Shown: positions 17,587-26,629, counted from the first letter of the stretch. The stretch: 64,000 nucleotides of DNA from Clostridium mobile (GCF_018918285.1 NZ_JAHLQF010000001.1:1131284-1195283), one strand, 5' to 3'. Notes: generated by a model not told the origin, from the letters alone. Program-made: numbers and translations.

Positions 17587-18954
17587 CTAGAATATAAACG
17601 ATATTATCAATAATAATGCTACACAACCTCCAACCCATTTTGTATTACCTTTAACCACATCAATAATCGGAATTTGAAATCCTGAGGATAATGCTTGCAT
17701 TGTGATATTAACAAAGCTCATTTGACTGCCTAAGCCGACCCCCATGGCTACAAATCCTAATTCCATTGGTGTAAATCCAAGAGAAACTGCTACTGGTAAT
17801 ACTAGTGTTAATACTGATCCAACATATGCTCCTGCTGGTACCCCAACTAGGAATCCTGCAAGTACTGTTGCCGGAACAACTAAAGCTGGTGGTGCAAGTT
17901 TAGCTACACTAACTATTGCTGTAAAGGCTCCAGTTTCACCAATCATATTTATAAATGCTAAGAATATACCAACGCTAAACAATTTTACAAGTATATAGTT
18001 TGATCCATCTACCATAGCATTAACAGATTCAGATAAACTAAACTTAGTGCATATAAATATTAAAGCTACTGTAACTACTGTATAAACTAATGGGGAAAGA
18101 ATTGGTACTCCTACTGCTTTGTTTACGAAAGGTCCAAAAATTACTGCGAATAATAAGAATATTACTGGTATTGTACTTTTGAATAATTCTTTATTTGTCA
18201 TATTCTTAACTTCTTCATTTTCTTCCCCTGTAAATATTGCATTTCTCTTTTTTGCTCCGTAGTATCCTATAATGATTGCTAAAATTACGAACCCTATCCA
18301 GTATATTCTCATTGAATCAACGTATTGTGCTACTGGTATATTTCCAAGTTGTGATACAACTCCTGATTCCAAAGATGCCGGTGATGTTGTAAATGAAACT
18401 GCTGCGGCAATTGCCATTGCAGCTATAAGCTCTGGAATTGCTCCAACTGCAGCAAAGGCAAGTGGCGCTATAACCATGGCACTTCCTCCACCTATACCTG
18501 ACATATAAGTAGCTGCTGCTTGTAGTATTACTATAAATGCTGCGAAAAATTCAACTCTTCCTTTGATTCCACGTCTAACAAGAGTTAGAGCTGATGTGTA
18601 ACCACCAGACTTAAATACTGCCATAGCTACTGCTGAGTTAATTATAGGGACAGTTATTGTAAGCATGGAAGGTATGGCTTTTAAAAAGAAGTCATTTGCT
18701 TGAGCAAGAGTGATTCCGCCTATTATCATTGCCATTACTCCACCAATCAAGCCTGCTACCAACATGTCTACCTTCTTAAATAATAATATTAAGATTACAA
18801 TCAAAGGAATAACTGTCAATACTGCTTTAAAACCTTCTGGTGCAGCTGCCTGCTTTGTCACTTCTGCCGCTAATACTGGAGTTTGTGTTATAAAAAGCAT
18901 CACCATTAATGCAAAAATGCCTTGTAAGAAATTCTTTTTCTTATTTATATTCAT
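17587..18954 (-). CDS. Polytopic permease of the catabolic operon
   Basis: The ATG at 18954 follows GGGAGTGAG; an ATG at 18972 lacks a ribosome binding site. The 455-residue protein starts with a cleavable-looking hydrophobic leader ending near VLAAE, then has about 11 hydrophobic helices. Gly/Ser-rich polar loops such as YMSGIGGGSAM and FVNITMQALSSGFQIP resemble carriers of the ion-transporter superfamily (CitMHS/DcuC/GntP-like). It probably imports the amidohydrolase substrate. An antisense GGGACAG core (ACT GTC CCT for TVP) lies at 18647-18653. Confidence 0.72.
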   Translation of the reverse strand: MNINKKKNFLQGIFALMVMLFITQTPVLAAEVTKQAAAPEGFKAVLTVIPLIVILILLFKKVDMLVAGLIGGVMAMIIGGITLAQANDFFLKAIPSMLTITVPIINSAVAMAVFKSGGYTSALTLVRRGIKGRVEFFAAFIVILQAAATYMSGIGGGSAMVIAPLAFAAVGAIPELIAAMAIAAAVSFTTSPASLESGVVSQLGNIPVAQYVDSMRIYWIGFVILAIIIGYYGAKKRNAIFTGEENEEVKNMTNKELFKSTIPVIFLLFAVIFGPFVNKAVGVPILSPLVYTVVTVALIFICTKFSLSESVNAMVDGSNYILVKLFSVGIFLAFINMIGETGAFTAIVSVAKLAPPALVVPATVLAGFLVGVPAGAYVGSVLTLVLPVAVSLGFTPMELGFVAMGVGLGSQMSFVNITMQALSSGFQIPIIDVVKGNTKWVGGCVALLLIISFIF

Positions 18955-19022
18955 ATTCTCACTCCCATTCATTATTTTTTCATATAATTTTTAAATAATA
19001 CTCGAGTATTTACTGTGGAACT

Positions 19023-19964
19023 TTATAAAATAAGCCTTGTGCCCGTTTGTCCTTTTAAAGCCTGTTCTAGTTTATCAATTGAAGTTATTATTACATTTTT
19101 TCCTCCCTTTTTTAGGAAGTATATTGCTGCATGAATTTTAGGACTCATGCTGCCTTTTGGAAATTGTCCTTCTTCCATGTATCTTAGAGCATCCTCAATT
19201 TTAAGCTCTAATAAATTTTCTTGGTTTGGTTTGCCGAAGTTTATTGCTACCTGCTCTACTCCTGTTAATATAAAGAAGTAATCTGCCTTTATCTCAGCAG
19301 CAAGTAATGCACTTGCAAAATCTTTATCTATAACCGCTTCTACTCCTTGAAGTTTTCCATTCTCTTCTTCAACTACAGGAATTCCTCCACCACCAGCTGT
19401 TATAACTAACATGTCTTTTTCTATTAATGCTTCTATAGTATTCTTTTCTACTATTTTCTTTGGCATAGGTGATGGTACAATTCTTCTATATCCTCTACCA
19501 CTGTCTTCAACAAAGGATATATTTTTTTCTGCTGCCTGTTTATCTGCTTCTTCCTTAGTATAAAATGGTCCAATTGGCTTTGTTGGATTATTAAATGCTG
19601 AATCTTCTTTATCTACCACAACTTGAGTAACAACAGTAGCAATATCCTTTTTTATTCCTTTATCTTTCATTTTATTGTAGAACGCCTGTTGAATAAGGTA
19701 ACCTATGTTTCCCTGTGTTTCTGCATTACACACATCAAGTGGATATTTAGGTACCACACTTGCAGCCAGTTCAGTTTTTATTAATGTATTTCCAACTTGT
19801 GGTCCATTTCCGTGAGTTATTATAAGGGTGTAATCCTTTTCCATTAGATCTAAAATAGCATCACAGCTGTCATTGATATTTTCTTTTTGTTCTTCTATAC
19901 TGCCTTTTTGACCTTCTTTTAGTATTGCATTACCCCCAATGGCTAATACTATTTTTTCTTTCAT
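19023..19964 (-). CDS. arcC: Carbamate kinase
   Basis: The ATG at 19964 has GGAGG eight bases upstream; the longer frame starts with a TTG that overlaps that site. The 313-residue protein has the family motifs VLAIGGNAIL, THGNGPQVG, AETQGNIGYLIQQ, TAGGGGIPVVEE, EAVIDKDFASALLA and GSMSPKIHAA. It makes ATP from carbamoyl phosphate and ADP. Next to FdrA/AllG/AllH and without arginine deiminase genes, its carbamoyl phosphate is likely to come from oxamate or another ureido compound, as with AllK in E. coli allantoin degradation. The length matches the family. Confidence 0.95.
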   Translation of the reverse strand: MKEKIVLAIGGNAILKEGQKGSIEEQKENINDSCDAILDLMEKDYTLIITHGNGPQVGNTLIKTELAASVVPKYPLDVCNAETQGNIGYLIQQAFYNKMKDKGIKKDIATVVTQVVVDKEDSAFNNPTKPIGPFYTKEEADKQAAEKNISFVEDSGRGYRRIVPSPMPKKIVEKNTIEALIEKDMLVITAGGGGIPVVEEENGKLQGVEAVIDKDFASALLAAEIKADYFFILTGVEQVAINFGKPNQENLLELKIEDALRYMEEGQFPKGSMSPKIHAAIYFLKKGGKNVIITSIDKLEQALKGQTGTRLIL

Positions 19965-20052
19965 AGTTTTTTCCTCCAATATATTCAGCGATTATTTTTG
20001 TAAATATTCATACAATTTTTCGTAAAATAAATTTTCTCTTTATGTGTTAGGT

Positions 20053-20076
20053 GGAGCCTTTATTTGCAAAGGCTCC
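20053..20076. other. Intercistronic hairpin before arcC
   Basis: GGAGCCTTT pairs perfectly with AAAGGCTCC (six-base loop). No T-tract follows on minus, so it is more likely an RNA stability or processing element than a terminator. Confidence 0.55.
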
Positions 20077-20128
20077 CATAGTAATATTTTAAGATTAGAG
20101 AATTTATATTGATTTATTTTTAGTTAAT

Positions 20129-21379
20129 TTATTCTTCTATTAGCTCACCAAAGGCCATTACTGCCTTTACAAAACAATCTAGTGGTGCTGTTACAATACC
20201 AGCTCCTATTTGTCCAACTCCTGGTTCCTTATGAGCCATTCCTGTATTGATTACAGGTAATATTCCTGTTTCTGCAACTTTTCTTATGTCAATTCCAGTA
20301 GGTACTCCTTGGAAATTTAAGTTTGGCATTTGATATGCTTGGTTTGTTCCTTCTGTAATCTCCTCCATATCCATTGTGTATTGTATTGCCGCTTGTACTG
20401 ATGCTGCACCTACAAATTGAACTACAGCTGGAGCAGCTCCCATAGCAAATCCGCCTAGTCCTATACATTCAACGATAGCACTGTCCCCCATATCTGGGTT
20501 TGCGTCCTTTTCACTATATCCTGGGAAATACAATCCTTCTGGCATATTAACTGGAGCTTCAAACCATTGTTCACCTAATCCACTAACCTTAATTCCAAAG
20601 TTAGTACCATTTCTGCTCATTGCAGTTACAATAGTACAACCTTCTATATTTTTAACTGGGTCCATAGTAGCTTTAGCATTTGCCATGGCAATGTTTAAGA
20701 AAAACTGTTCATTACCAGTGATAAAGTCTGTTATTTGCTCAAGTTCTTCCTTATTTTCTACTACTCTTACTAAATGAGGCATTATTGTTCTAACAAATAT
20801 TGAAGATGCTGCTATATTTCTTTGATGCATTTCATCTCCCATTGCTAAAGCCTTAGCTGTTAAAACTTGAGCATTAATTGGTCCAGATAACTCTAATGCT
20901 TTTTTTAGTGCAGGTGCAAATACTTTTTCTAACCATTTTAATCTATTTATAACAGTTGCATCATTAGCACCAAATCTCATAACCTTTCCTAATCCTTCAT
21001 TAAATGTGCTATATGCATAATTTCCAAAAGTCTCATTTTTAACAACTAGAAGTGGCATTGAGTAAGTTATCATACCAGTCATAGGTCCAACGCAGCCCAT
21101 GCTGTGGTTACTTACAAGTTTAATCTTTCCTGTAATAGCCATTTCTTCTGCTTCTTCGTAACTATCAGTCAATCCTTCATATATTATTGCTCCAACGATA
21201 GCTCCCTTCATAGGGCCACACATATCTTCCCATTTGATTGGAGGGCCAGCATGTCCTATGGTGTTTTTGTCCATCCCTGGGATTACATCTTTAGCATACT
21301 TAACATCTACTAAAAAATTATTTGCTTTCTGAATTCTTTCAAATGCAATTTTATTTGCTTCATCTATATTAAACTTCAT
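20129..21379 (-). CDS. allG: DUF1116 protein, AllG/YlbE-like carbamoyltransferase subunit
   Basis: The 416-residue DUF1116 protein is recognised from MDKNTIGHAGPPIKWEDMCGPMKGA, VSNHSMGCVGPMTGMI and the C-terminal MAHKEPGVGQIGAG segment. In E. coli the homologue YlbE (AllG) acts with FdrA (AllF) and YlbF (AllH) as oxamate carbamoyltransferase in allantoin breakdown. All three homologues and a carbamate kinase are contiguous here. No transmembrane segments are visible. GGAAGGTGA precedes the ATG, 13 bp after the small FdrA tail gene. GGG GAC AGT at 20481-20487 encodes GDS within a repeat core. The family is firm; the exact acceptor is not. Confidence 0.85.
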   Translation of the reverse strand: MKFNIDEANKIAFERIQKANNFLVDVKYAKDVIPGMDKNTIGHAGPPIKWEDMCGPMKGAIVGAIIYEGLTDSYEEAEEMAITGKIKLVSNHSMGCVGPMTGMITYSMPLLVVKNETFGNYAYSTFNEGLGKVMRFGANDATVINRLKWLEKVFAPALKKALELSGPINAQVLTAKALAMGDEMHQRNIAASSIFVRTIMPHLVRVVENKEELEQITDFITGNEQFFLNIAMANAKATMDPVKNIEGCTIVTAMSRNGTNFGIKVSGLGEQWFEAPVNMPEGLYFPGYSEKDANPDMGDSAIVECIGLGGFAMGAAPAVVQFVGAASVQAAIQYTMDMEEITEGTNQAYQMPNLNFQGVPTGIDIRKVAETGILPVINTGMAHKEPGVGQIGAGIVTAPLDCFVKAVMAFGELIEE

Positions 21380-21392
21380 TTAGTTCACCTTC

Positions 21393-21569
21393 CTATTTTC
21401 TATTTAATTTCTCAAGTACTTCTAAAAGTTTTGCATCTCCACCAGCCGCTGGCTTCCATTCTACATGTATACAATCAAGTTTCTGATGTTTATTTGCTTC
21501 ATGAAATATTTCAAGCCCTATATTAATAACCTTTACTTTATTTTTAAATAAATCTTTTATCTTATTCAT
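21393..21569 (-). CDS. FdrA C-terminal tail encoded as a separate 58-residue gene
   Basis: The start ATG at 21569 overlaps the end of fdrA (ATGAATAA) in another frame, with GGAGG eight bases upstream, so the two are translationally coupled. The product contains VINIGLEIFHEA, CIHVEWKPAAGG and a LLEVLEKL end. From memory, E. coli FdrA ends in a similar segment (VINxGL...HYxWxPxAGG...LLxRL). It therefore looks like the FdrA C-terminal piece split off as its own small protein. I found no frameshift run in the overlap, so a split gene is favoured over sequencing error, but not proven. Confidence 0.75.
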   Translation of the reverse strand: MNKIKDLFKNKVKVINIGLEIFHEANKHQKLDCIHVEWKPAAGGDAKLLEVLEKLNRK

Positions 21570-23154
21570 TTACAGAGCCTCCCATCATTTTGGACCAAGC
21601 TTCACCCTTTGATGAAATCAATAAGGCTAATCTAGTGGCTTGAGCATTTGATGGCATCACTATAACTCCACCTTTTTCAAGCTTTTCTATTTGGTCCTTT
21701 CTGCATTGAATATCCTCATCAGTTCCACAAACTGAAGCTATAAAACTTACAGAACGTCCTTCCTTTTGTAATTCATTATTAATTTCTTCTATGGTTGGAA
21801 TTAGTGTGCCAGCTGTATCTTCATGGGCACCATATCCTATTACTACATCCAGTAATACCACTGCTGTTTCTGGATCTAATGCTTCTTTTTTCATTCTTTC
21901 TAGTCTAAGTCTTGGATCAATCATAGGATGAGGTCTACCATTTGTGAAATAATCGTCCCCCATGTCTAATACAGTATTTTTCTCACTTTTCTCTATGTCT
22001 TTTAGTAATCCATTTTCTTTTAATGGTGTGTTGGAGTAAATTTCTTCAACATAGTCATTCATCAACACCATAGCCTCTGAAGATAATGTTCCACCTGAAT
22101 AAACTCCTCTAATATATTTTTGATTTTCTGAAAGTTTTCTAGTTTCTCTTTGAACAATTTCTTTTATAGTTTCCTTAGAAGAGGTAAATATTATATTTTC
22201 TATTTTCTCTCCTCTTGCTAGACTAACAGCTGCATGTGCTGCATCTTCTAAGGTAAATGTCTGTATAACTGTCCCCTTATCTATTTCTATTGAGCTTCCT
22301 CCAATAAAGCATGTGACTACTGGTTTATCAATGTTTTCTATGGATTTAAATATTTTTTCCATAACGGATTTGTGAGGTGGTTTTGATATTATCACTATAA
22401 CTTCTGTTTCTTCATCTTGAGCCAATGCCTCAATTCCCATTAGCATCATTCTTCCACCTACATATTCTTTAACATCTCTTCCACCAGTTCCTATAGCCTG
22501 AGATACTCCTTCTCCAAATCTGCTTACTAAACATGTAACTTCTTGAAGTCCGGTTCCTGCTGCAGCTACCATTCCGATTTTGCCTCTGTTAACCACGTTA
22601 GCAAAACCTAGAGCAGCTCCACTAATGATTGCAGTACCACAGTCTGGTCCCATCATTAAAAGTCCCTTTTCAATGGCTTTATCCTTAAGCTCAATTTCTT
22701 CTTCTATGGATACGTTATCACTGAAAAGTAAAACGTGTATATCATTTTCTAATGCCTTCATAGCTTCTCTTTTAGCATGTTTTCCTGGTACAGAAATTAT
22801 AGTAAAGTTAGCTCCTGGTAATCTTTTTATTGCAGTGTTTAAAGTTTTTGCCCTTAAATCTCCTTCATGAGTATCGCTATTTTTCTTTTGCAGTTCATCT
22901 TCTATTACCTTTACTAATTCCTCAATCCTTTCTTCACTGTCAGCTTTTGCTGCGATAACTAAGTCATTAGAAGTAATATCAGCATTTTCAGGAAGCAAAA
23001 GCCCTGAATCGGTCATTAATTTTTTATTATAGTCAGTTCCCATCATGACAGTAGCATCTAAAATTCCTTCTAAGGAGGTAATTTTACTTGATATCATCAT
23101 TAAGGTTACTGAATCGTAATAGGTATTCTTTTTTACAATATTTTTAACTACCAT
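21562..23154 (-). CDS. fdrA: FdrA/AllF-like acyl-CoA synthetase-fold protein
   Basis: The 530-residue protein belongs to the FdrA family, related to succinyl-CoA synthetase alpha subunits. Visible are the Rossmann-like repeats with GPDCGTAIISGAALGFANVV and GMVAAAGTGLQEV (phosphate/nucleotide loops), and later VVLLDVVIGYGAHEDTAG. In E. coli it is the AllF subunit of oxamate carbamoyltransferase. Its start overlaps the allH end by 11 bp and its end overlaps the small tail gene by 8 bp. The usual C-terminal tail is missing and is encoded separately. A repeat core at 22269-22275 reads GGG ACA GTT (GTV). Confidence 0.87.
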   Translation of the reverse strand: MVVKNIVKKNTYYDSVTLMMISSKITSLEGILDATVMMGTDYNKKLMTDSGLLLPENADITSNDLVIAAKADSEERIEELVKVIEDELQKKNSDTHEGDLRAKTLNTAIKRLPGANFTIISVPGKHAKREAMKALENDIHVLLFSDNVSIEEEIELKDKAIEKGLLMMGPDCGTAIISGAALGFANVVNRGKIGMVAAAGTGLQEVTCLVSRFGEGVSQAIGTGGRDVKEYVGGRMMLMGIEALAQDEETEVIVIISKPPHKSVMEKIFKSIENIDKPVVTCFIGGSSIEIDKGTVIQTFTLEDAAHAAVSLARGEKIENIIFTSSKETIKEIVQRETRKLSENQKYIRGVYSGGTLSSEAMVLMNDYVEEIYSNTPLKENGLLKDIEKSEKNTVLDMGDDYFTNGRPHPMIDPRLRLERMKKEALDPETAVVLLDVVIGYGAHEDTAGTLIPTIEEINNELQKEGRSVSFIASVCGTDEDIQCRKDQIEKLEKGGVIVMPSNAQATRLALLISSKGEAWSKMMGGSVNE

Positions 23155-24055
23155 AACTATCCTCCATTATTTTTAAATTAGAAATTAAGTAAAATCCCCA
23201 CAATAATCCACATAGCCCGTCGGTACCAGATGAGTGACCTATAGATATCATGGATATTGCTGCTTTATATAATTCCTCTGAATTTTTGTTCCATAAAGCT
23301 TCATACAATTTATGAAAACTCTCACTAAATCTCTCTTCTGCAGCTTCCTCAAGAAATGTCTTGCTCACTGTAGTTGTCTTATGTGAATTTTTTAGTATTT
23401 CATTGGAAAGCTTTTCATAAAGTTCTAAAAGAGGGATATCTAATTTTTTAAAGCAGTGTAATACGCTCATTACCCCAACTAAAAAATCATCTCCTGCTGG
23501 AGTTAGTCCTGCCCCATAACCTATTAAGCTTGATAATTTTGCTGAAGCATCATTTTGTTTTTTATTATAGAAGTCTTTATAAGCTTCATTTAGCGCTCTT
23601 ACAATATTCTCTTTATTTTTATATTTAAGTGTCTCTTGATTGTCAGCAATAATTGAAAGAACCTCTTCTTTAATACCACCTGATTTTCCATAAAGAATGA
23701 CTATATTTTTTAATTTATTAATCTGCTCTTTATTTTTAGAAAGAAGGAAATAATCTTTTAACCTAGGGTTCCAAATTAGAGGCCTTTCTATATTAACTGA
23801 TATACTGCCAATACAAATTACGTCTTTTTTAATTGTAATAACATCCCCTACTTTAACAGGAAGATCTAAAAAATTTACTGAGTCATTAATAGAAATGCTT
23901 AAAGGTCCTTTTGGTACATTTGAATTTTGTATAGATACTAATTTATCATTGTATTCTACATTAATTACATTTTTGAATATTGAATGAATCTTACTATGAT
24001 TTAAACTATACATATTTTTTAGTACAGGCATACTTATAAAATTAACCTTAAACAT
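23144..24055 (-). CDS. allH: DUF2877 protein, AllH/YlbF-like carbamoyltransferase subunit
   Basis: The 303-residue protein is a DUF2877 member: N-terminal beta-rich segment, then the diagnostic SSLIGYGAGLTPAGDDFLVGVM and a C-terminal ISIGHSSGTDGLCGLLWG. The E. coli homologue YlbF (AllH) is the third subunit of oxamate carbamoyltransferase. It is the first gene after the regulator and overlaps fdrA by 11 bp. A perfect palindrome lies about 85 bp upstream of its ATG (24140-24156) and may be the operator. GGGTGATAG precedes the start. Confidence 0.82.
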   Translation of the reverse strand: MFKVNFISMPVLKNMYSLNHSKIHSIFKNVINVEYNDKLVSIQNSNVPKGPLSISINDSVNFLDLPVKVGDVITIKKDVICIGSISVNIERPLIWNPRLKDYFLLSKNKEQINKLKNIVILYGKSGGIKEEVLSIIADNQETLKYKNKENIVRALNEAYKDFYNKKQNDASAKLSSLIGYGAGLTPAGDDFLVGVMSVLHCFKKLDIPLLELYEKLSNEILKNSHKTTTVSKTFLEEAAEERFSESFHKLYEALWNKNSEELYKAAISMISIGHSSGTDGLCGLLWGFYLISNLKIMEDSYGS

Positions 24056-24139
24056 TTTCTATCACCCTCTGTAGTTTTAATTATAAATTAATACACTTTC
24101 AAATCCATCAACAACATGCCAAAAATTCTGAATACTTTA

Positions 24140-24156
24140 TTGTGCATTTTGCACAA
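24140..24156. promoter_or_regulatory. Palindromic operator candidate upstream of allH
   Basis: TTGTGCA-TTT-TGCACAA is a perfect 7-3-7 inverted repeat between pucR and allH. It is a candidate site for the PucR-type regulator encoded next door; binding is inference. Confidence 0.6.
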
Positions 24157-24163
24157 ATATTAT

Positions 24164-24195
24164 ATTTAACTATTTAACTATTTAACTATTTAACA
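24164..24195. repeat. Tandem 8-bp repeat, four copies
   Basis: The unit ATTTAACT occurs four times in a row (last base differs). It lies between the palindrome and the pucR terminator. It is probably slippage-prone and could vary between strains. Confidence 0.8.
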
Positions 24196-24203
24196 TATAA
24201 AAA

Positions 24204-24228
24204 AGAGACTATACCCTACATAGTCTCT
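24204..24228 (-). terminator. pucR terminator overlapping its last codons
   Basis: AGAGACTAT pairs with ATAGTCTCT and a T-rich tract follows on minus. The 5' arm includes the last sense codons of the regulator gene, which stops at 24216. Confidence 0.85.
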
Positions 24229-25916
24229 CCATTGTAAACAAATAATAATTTCATTATATGAATTCCTAATTGAAATTCTAAGTTTTCATCCCCATTTTCA
24301 AGGTCCGTATTTAATATTTCCTTTATTTTATCAAGTCTATATAATAAGGTATTTCTATGAATATACATGCTTTTAGCAGCTTCACTCATGTTACCTTTGC
24401 ACTTAAAATAAATTTCTAGGGTTTCTATTAAGTTAGTTTTATTTTCCTCATCATATTCTGCTAATCTTCTTATTGAACTATTATAAAATTCCTTTAATAA
24501 ATCCGTATTTCCTGTAGAATTGAGAAGATGATATATCATGAAATCATCAAAATGCACAACTTTGCCTTTATTATTCAATTTACCTATCATTTTATTTGAT
24601 TCCATAGCTTCCTTAAAACTTTTTGATAAATTTACTATTTTATAAGCCCTTCCAATTCCAATGGTTATATTGTAATTATTATATTTTCTTAAAAATTCTT
24701 CTATTATGTCTTTGCCTAGTGTTACCATAAAATCTCTTATATCTTTAGGATTTTCAGAATTTTTAATTGGTACGAAAGCAATAACATAAGCACTTCTCGT
24801 AATAGATATAGTATTTATTTTTTCTTTAAGAGATATTTCATCAATTGTTTTTATAAGGTCATCCTTTAATTGACGAATTAAGTTTATCTCTAAATAATTA
24901 CCTTTTATATTATGTAAATCCTTTAACTCCAAAACCATACATGAGTACTTATATAAAGGAGTTAACCCATACATCATAGCTAAGTTTTCCATCTCATCTT
25001 CTGAAGGTATTTTCCCTTCAATAAGTTCATCAAAAAAATCTCTTCTCATGAGATGCTTTGCCTCATCTACTGCCTTTTCTTTCATTCTTTCAAGCATTAT
25101 TATTATCAATGCTCTTTCAATGGCTATATAATCTAACTCAATCATTTTTCGATTAATTTCAGGAACTATTATATACCCATGTATTTCTTTATCAGAAACT
25201 ATAGGCTTTATTCTAAAAGAAACTTCCTTATCCCCAATAGTACTTATAAATTTAATTGCTTCTTTTGGCAGTTCATCATCCTTATAGTATTTTTTTATAA
25301 ATTCAGTATTTAGAACAAATTCGTTATTAACGTTAATAAATAACTCTTTAATATAATATTTTGTATCTTGAAAATTTTTATTAGAAATTATTTTCCCATG
25401 TTCATCGGTAACTAATACTGGATTATCAATTACGTTTCCCAATTCATCTGTAAGTTCGTTTATGCTTCCACCTCTAATCACTATATTCATAAACTCCTCA
25501 TGTATATCAAAAGATCTTCTAAGTCTTTGACTCTGGCGCTCATAAAGCTCTTTATAAAACATACTACTTACATCTGCTAAACTAAATTCATAAGGAATTT
25601 CTATAATAGGTAATGCTAAATCATCTGCTTCTTCTAGCACCTTTTCATATAGCTTTAATATATATCTATTTTTTTTAATTCCTATACCTGCGGCACCTAT
25701 TTCACTTAACTCTCTGATGAAGTTTAATTGTATATCCTCATCATCTTTCATAAAATATCCCGTGGTTAATAAAATTTCTCCTGGTTTTACCCATTTAAGT
25801 GTATCTGGATTTTCCATCATATTTATACTAGCTACAGATTTTTTTAATCCTTTTGTGCCTGCAAGCACTACAAAGCCTTTTTCTTTTAGAGAGATCACAA
25901 ATTCTTCTAAATTCAT
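24216..25916 (-). CDS. PucR-family transcriptional regulator
   Basis: The 566-residue regulator has an N-terminal PucR sensory domain (about residues 1-125, with GEILLTTGYF), a middle GAF/GGDEF-like region and a C-terminal PucR helix-turn-helix (about 505-560, FKCKGNMSEAAKSMYIHRNTLLYRLDKI). This family controls purine, allantoin and other amide catabolism genes. It sits directly upstream of allH-fdrA-allG-arcC on the same strand with its own terminator, so it very probably regulates that operon. GAAGGTGAG precedes the ATG. The effector is unknown. Confidence 0.88.
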   Translation of the reverse strand: MNLEEFVISLKEKGFVVLAGTKGLKKSVASINMMENPDTLKWVKPGEILLTTGYFMKDDEDIQLNFIRELSEIGAAGIGIKKNRYILKLYEKVLEEADDLALPIIEIPYEFSLADVSSMFYKELYERQSQRLRRSFDIHEEFMNIVIRGGSINELTDELGNVIDNPVLVTDEHGKIISNKNFQDTKYYIKELFINVNNEFVLNTEFIKKYYKDDELPKEAIKFISTIGDKEVSFRIKPIVSDKEIHGYIIVPEINRKMIELDYIAIERALIIIMLERMKEKAVDEAKHLMRRDFFDELIEGKIPSEDEMENLAMMYGLTPLYKYSCMVLELKDLHNIKGNYLEINLIRQLKDDLIKTIDEISLKEKINTISITRSAYVIAFVPIKNSENPKDIRDFMVTLGKDIIEEFLRKYNNYNITIGIGRAYKIVNLSKSFKEAMESNKMIGKLNNKGKVVHFDDFMIYHLLNSTGNTDLLKEFYNSSIRRLAEYDEENKTNLIETLEIYFKCKGNMSEAAKSMYIHRNTLLYRLDKIKEILNTDLENGDENLEFQLGIHIMKLLFVYNGETM

Positions 25917-26009
25917 CGTTAACTCACCTTCGTTTCAACTGATTTTAAAGGATTTATTTTTATAATAAACTATATAGAGGTATTATATACTACATAGCTT
26001 ATAAAACAA

Positions 26010-26038
26010 TAGGGAACAGAGTTAATCTCTATTCCCTA
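26010..26038 (-). terminator. Terminator after the comFB-like gene
   Basis: TAGGGAA(c)AGAG pairs with CTCT(a)TTCCCTA around a TTAA-containing loop, about 10 bp past the stop. It is not a repeat copy: the sequence is GGGAACAG, not GGGACAG. Confidence 0.75.
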
Positions 26039-26046
26039 AAAATAAC

Positions 26047-26307
26047 CTAATGCTTTGGATTTTCGCTTACAATTTCTATAGCCCTTGTCAATGCTCCCAA
26101 TACGTCAGCTTTAAATTGGATGTTTAGCTCATTTGTTTTTACGAATATGTTCCCCTTTTCTGTCACAACATATAGTGGTTTTAAATTATTTAAAGCTATA
26201 GCTTTTATGTCATCAACACATTTTTCGCATTTACAAATATCACTATATTTATTTAAAGTACTTGGCAGAAGATTTTCCACCATGGCTTCCATATAGTTTT
26301 TAATCAT
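26047..26307 (-). CDS. ComFB-family protein
   Basis: The ATG at 26307 (MIKNYMEAMVENLLP) fits the family N-terminus and has a GAGAG-type site; an in-frame GTG at 26346 would add an uncharacteristic leader. The 86-residue protein has the KCEKCVDDIKAIALNNLKPLYVVTEKG core of ComFB (late competence protein), including two closely spaced cysteines plus a third in ICKCEKC. Its biochemical role is not well defined. It is next to a cluster of the dispersed repeat, which may be coincidence. Confidence 0.8.
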   Translation of the reverse strand: MIKNYMEAMVENLLPSTLNKYSDICKCEKCVDDIKAIALNNLKPLYVVTEKGNIFVKTNELNIQFKADVLGALTRAIEIVSENPKH

Positions 26308-26454
26308 TGTATCACTCTCTTTCGCCCTTTCGGCTATTGAATTCACAATTTAATATGTTCTACATTATTACAAAAAATCCTTTGGATTTTCCATTATTTT
26401 AATACTTTTTACTATTTTTACTACATTTTCATCATTTCATTATTCATCATTCCA

Positions 26455-26563
26455 TCATGACTGTCCCTTAATTTTAATATAACTGTCCCTTGATATTTTA
26501 GATATTACTTGTCCCTTAAATTTTTATTTATTCTATATATTTGTATAGGTGACAGTCATAATT
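26455..26563. repeat. GGGACAG repeat cluster between comFB-like and sbcC
   Basis: Two exact cores lie at 26461-26467 and 26483-26489 (CTGTCCC on plus). Decayed copies lie near 26509 (TTGTCCC) and, inverted, near 26548 (GTGACAGTCAT). Together they fill most of this gap of about 320 bp; nothing else is visible in it. Confidence 0.78.
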
Positions 26564-26629
26564 TCTTTTAACTCCTTTTTAATAAAAATAGAAGTAACAA
26601 ACCTTATTCTACCTTTATCAATTTAAATT

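Noticed and set aside
26010-26038. GGGAACAG hairpin as another copy of the dispersed repeat
   Set aside because: It differs in the core (GGGAACAG) and functions as an ordinary terminator behind the comFB-like gene.
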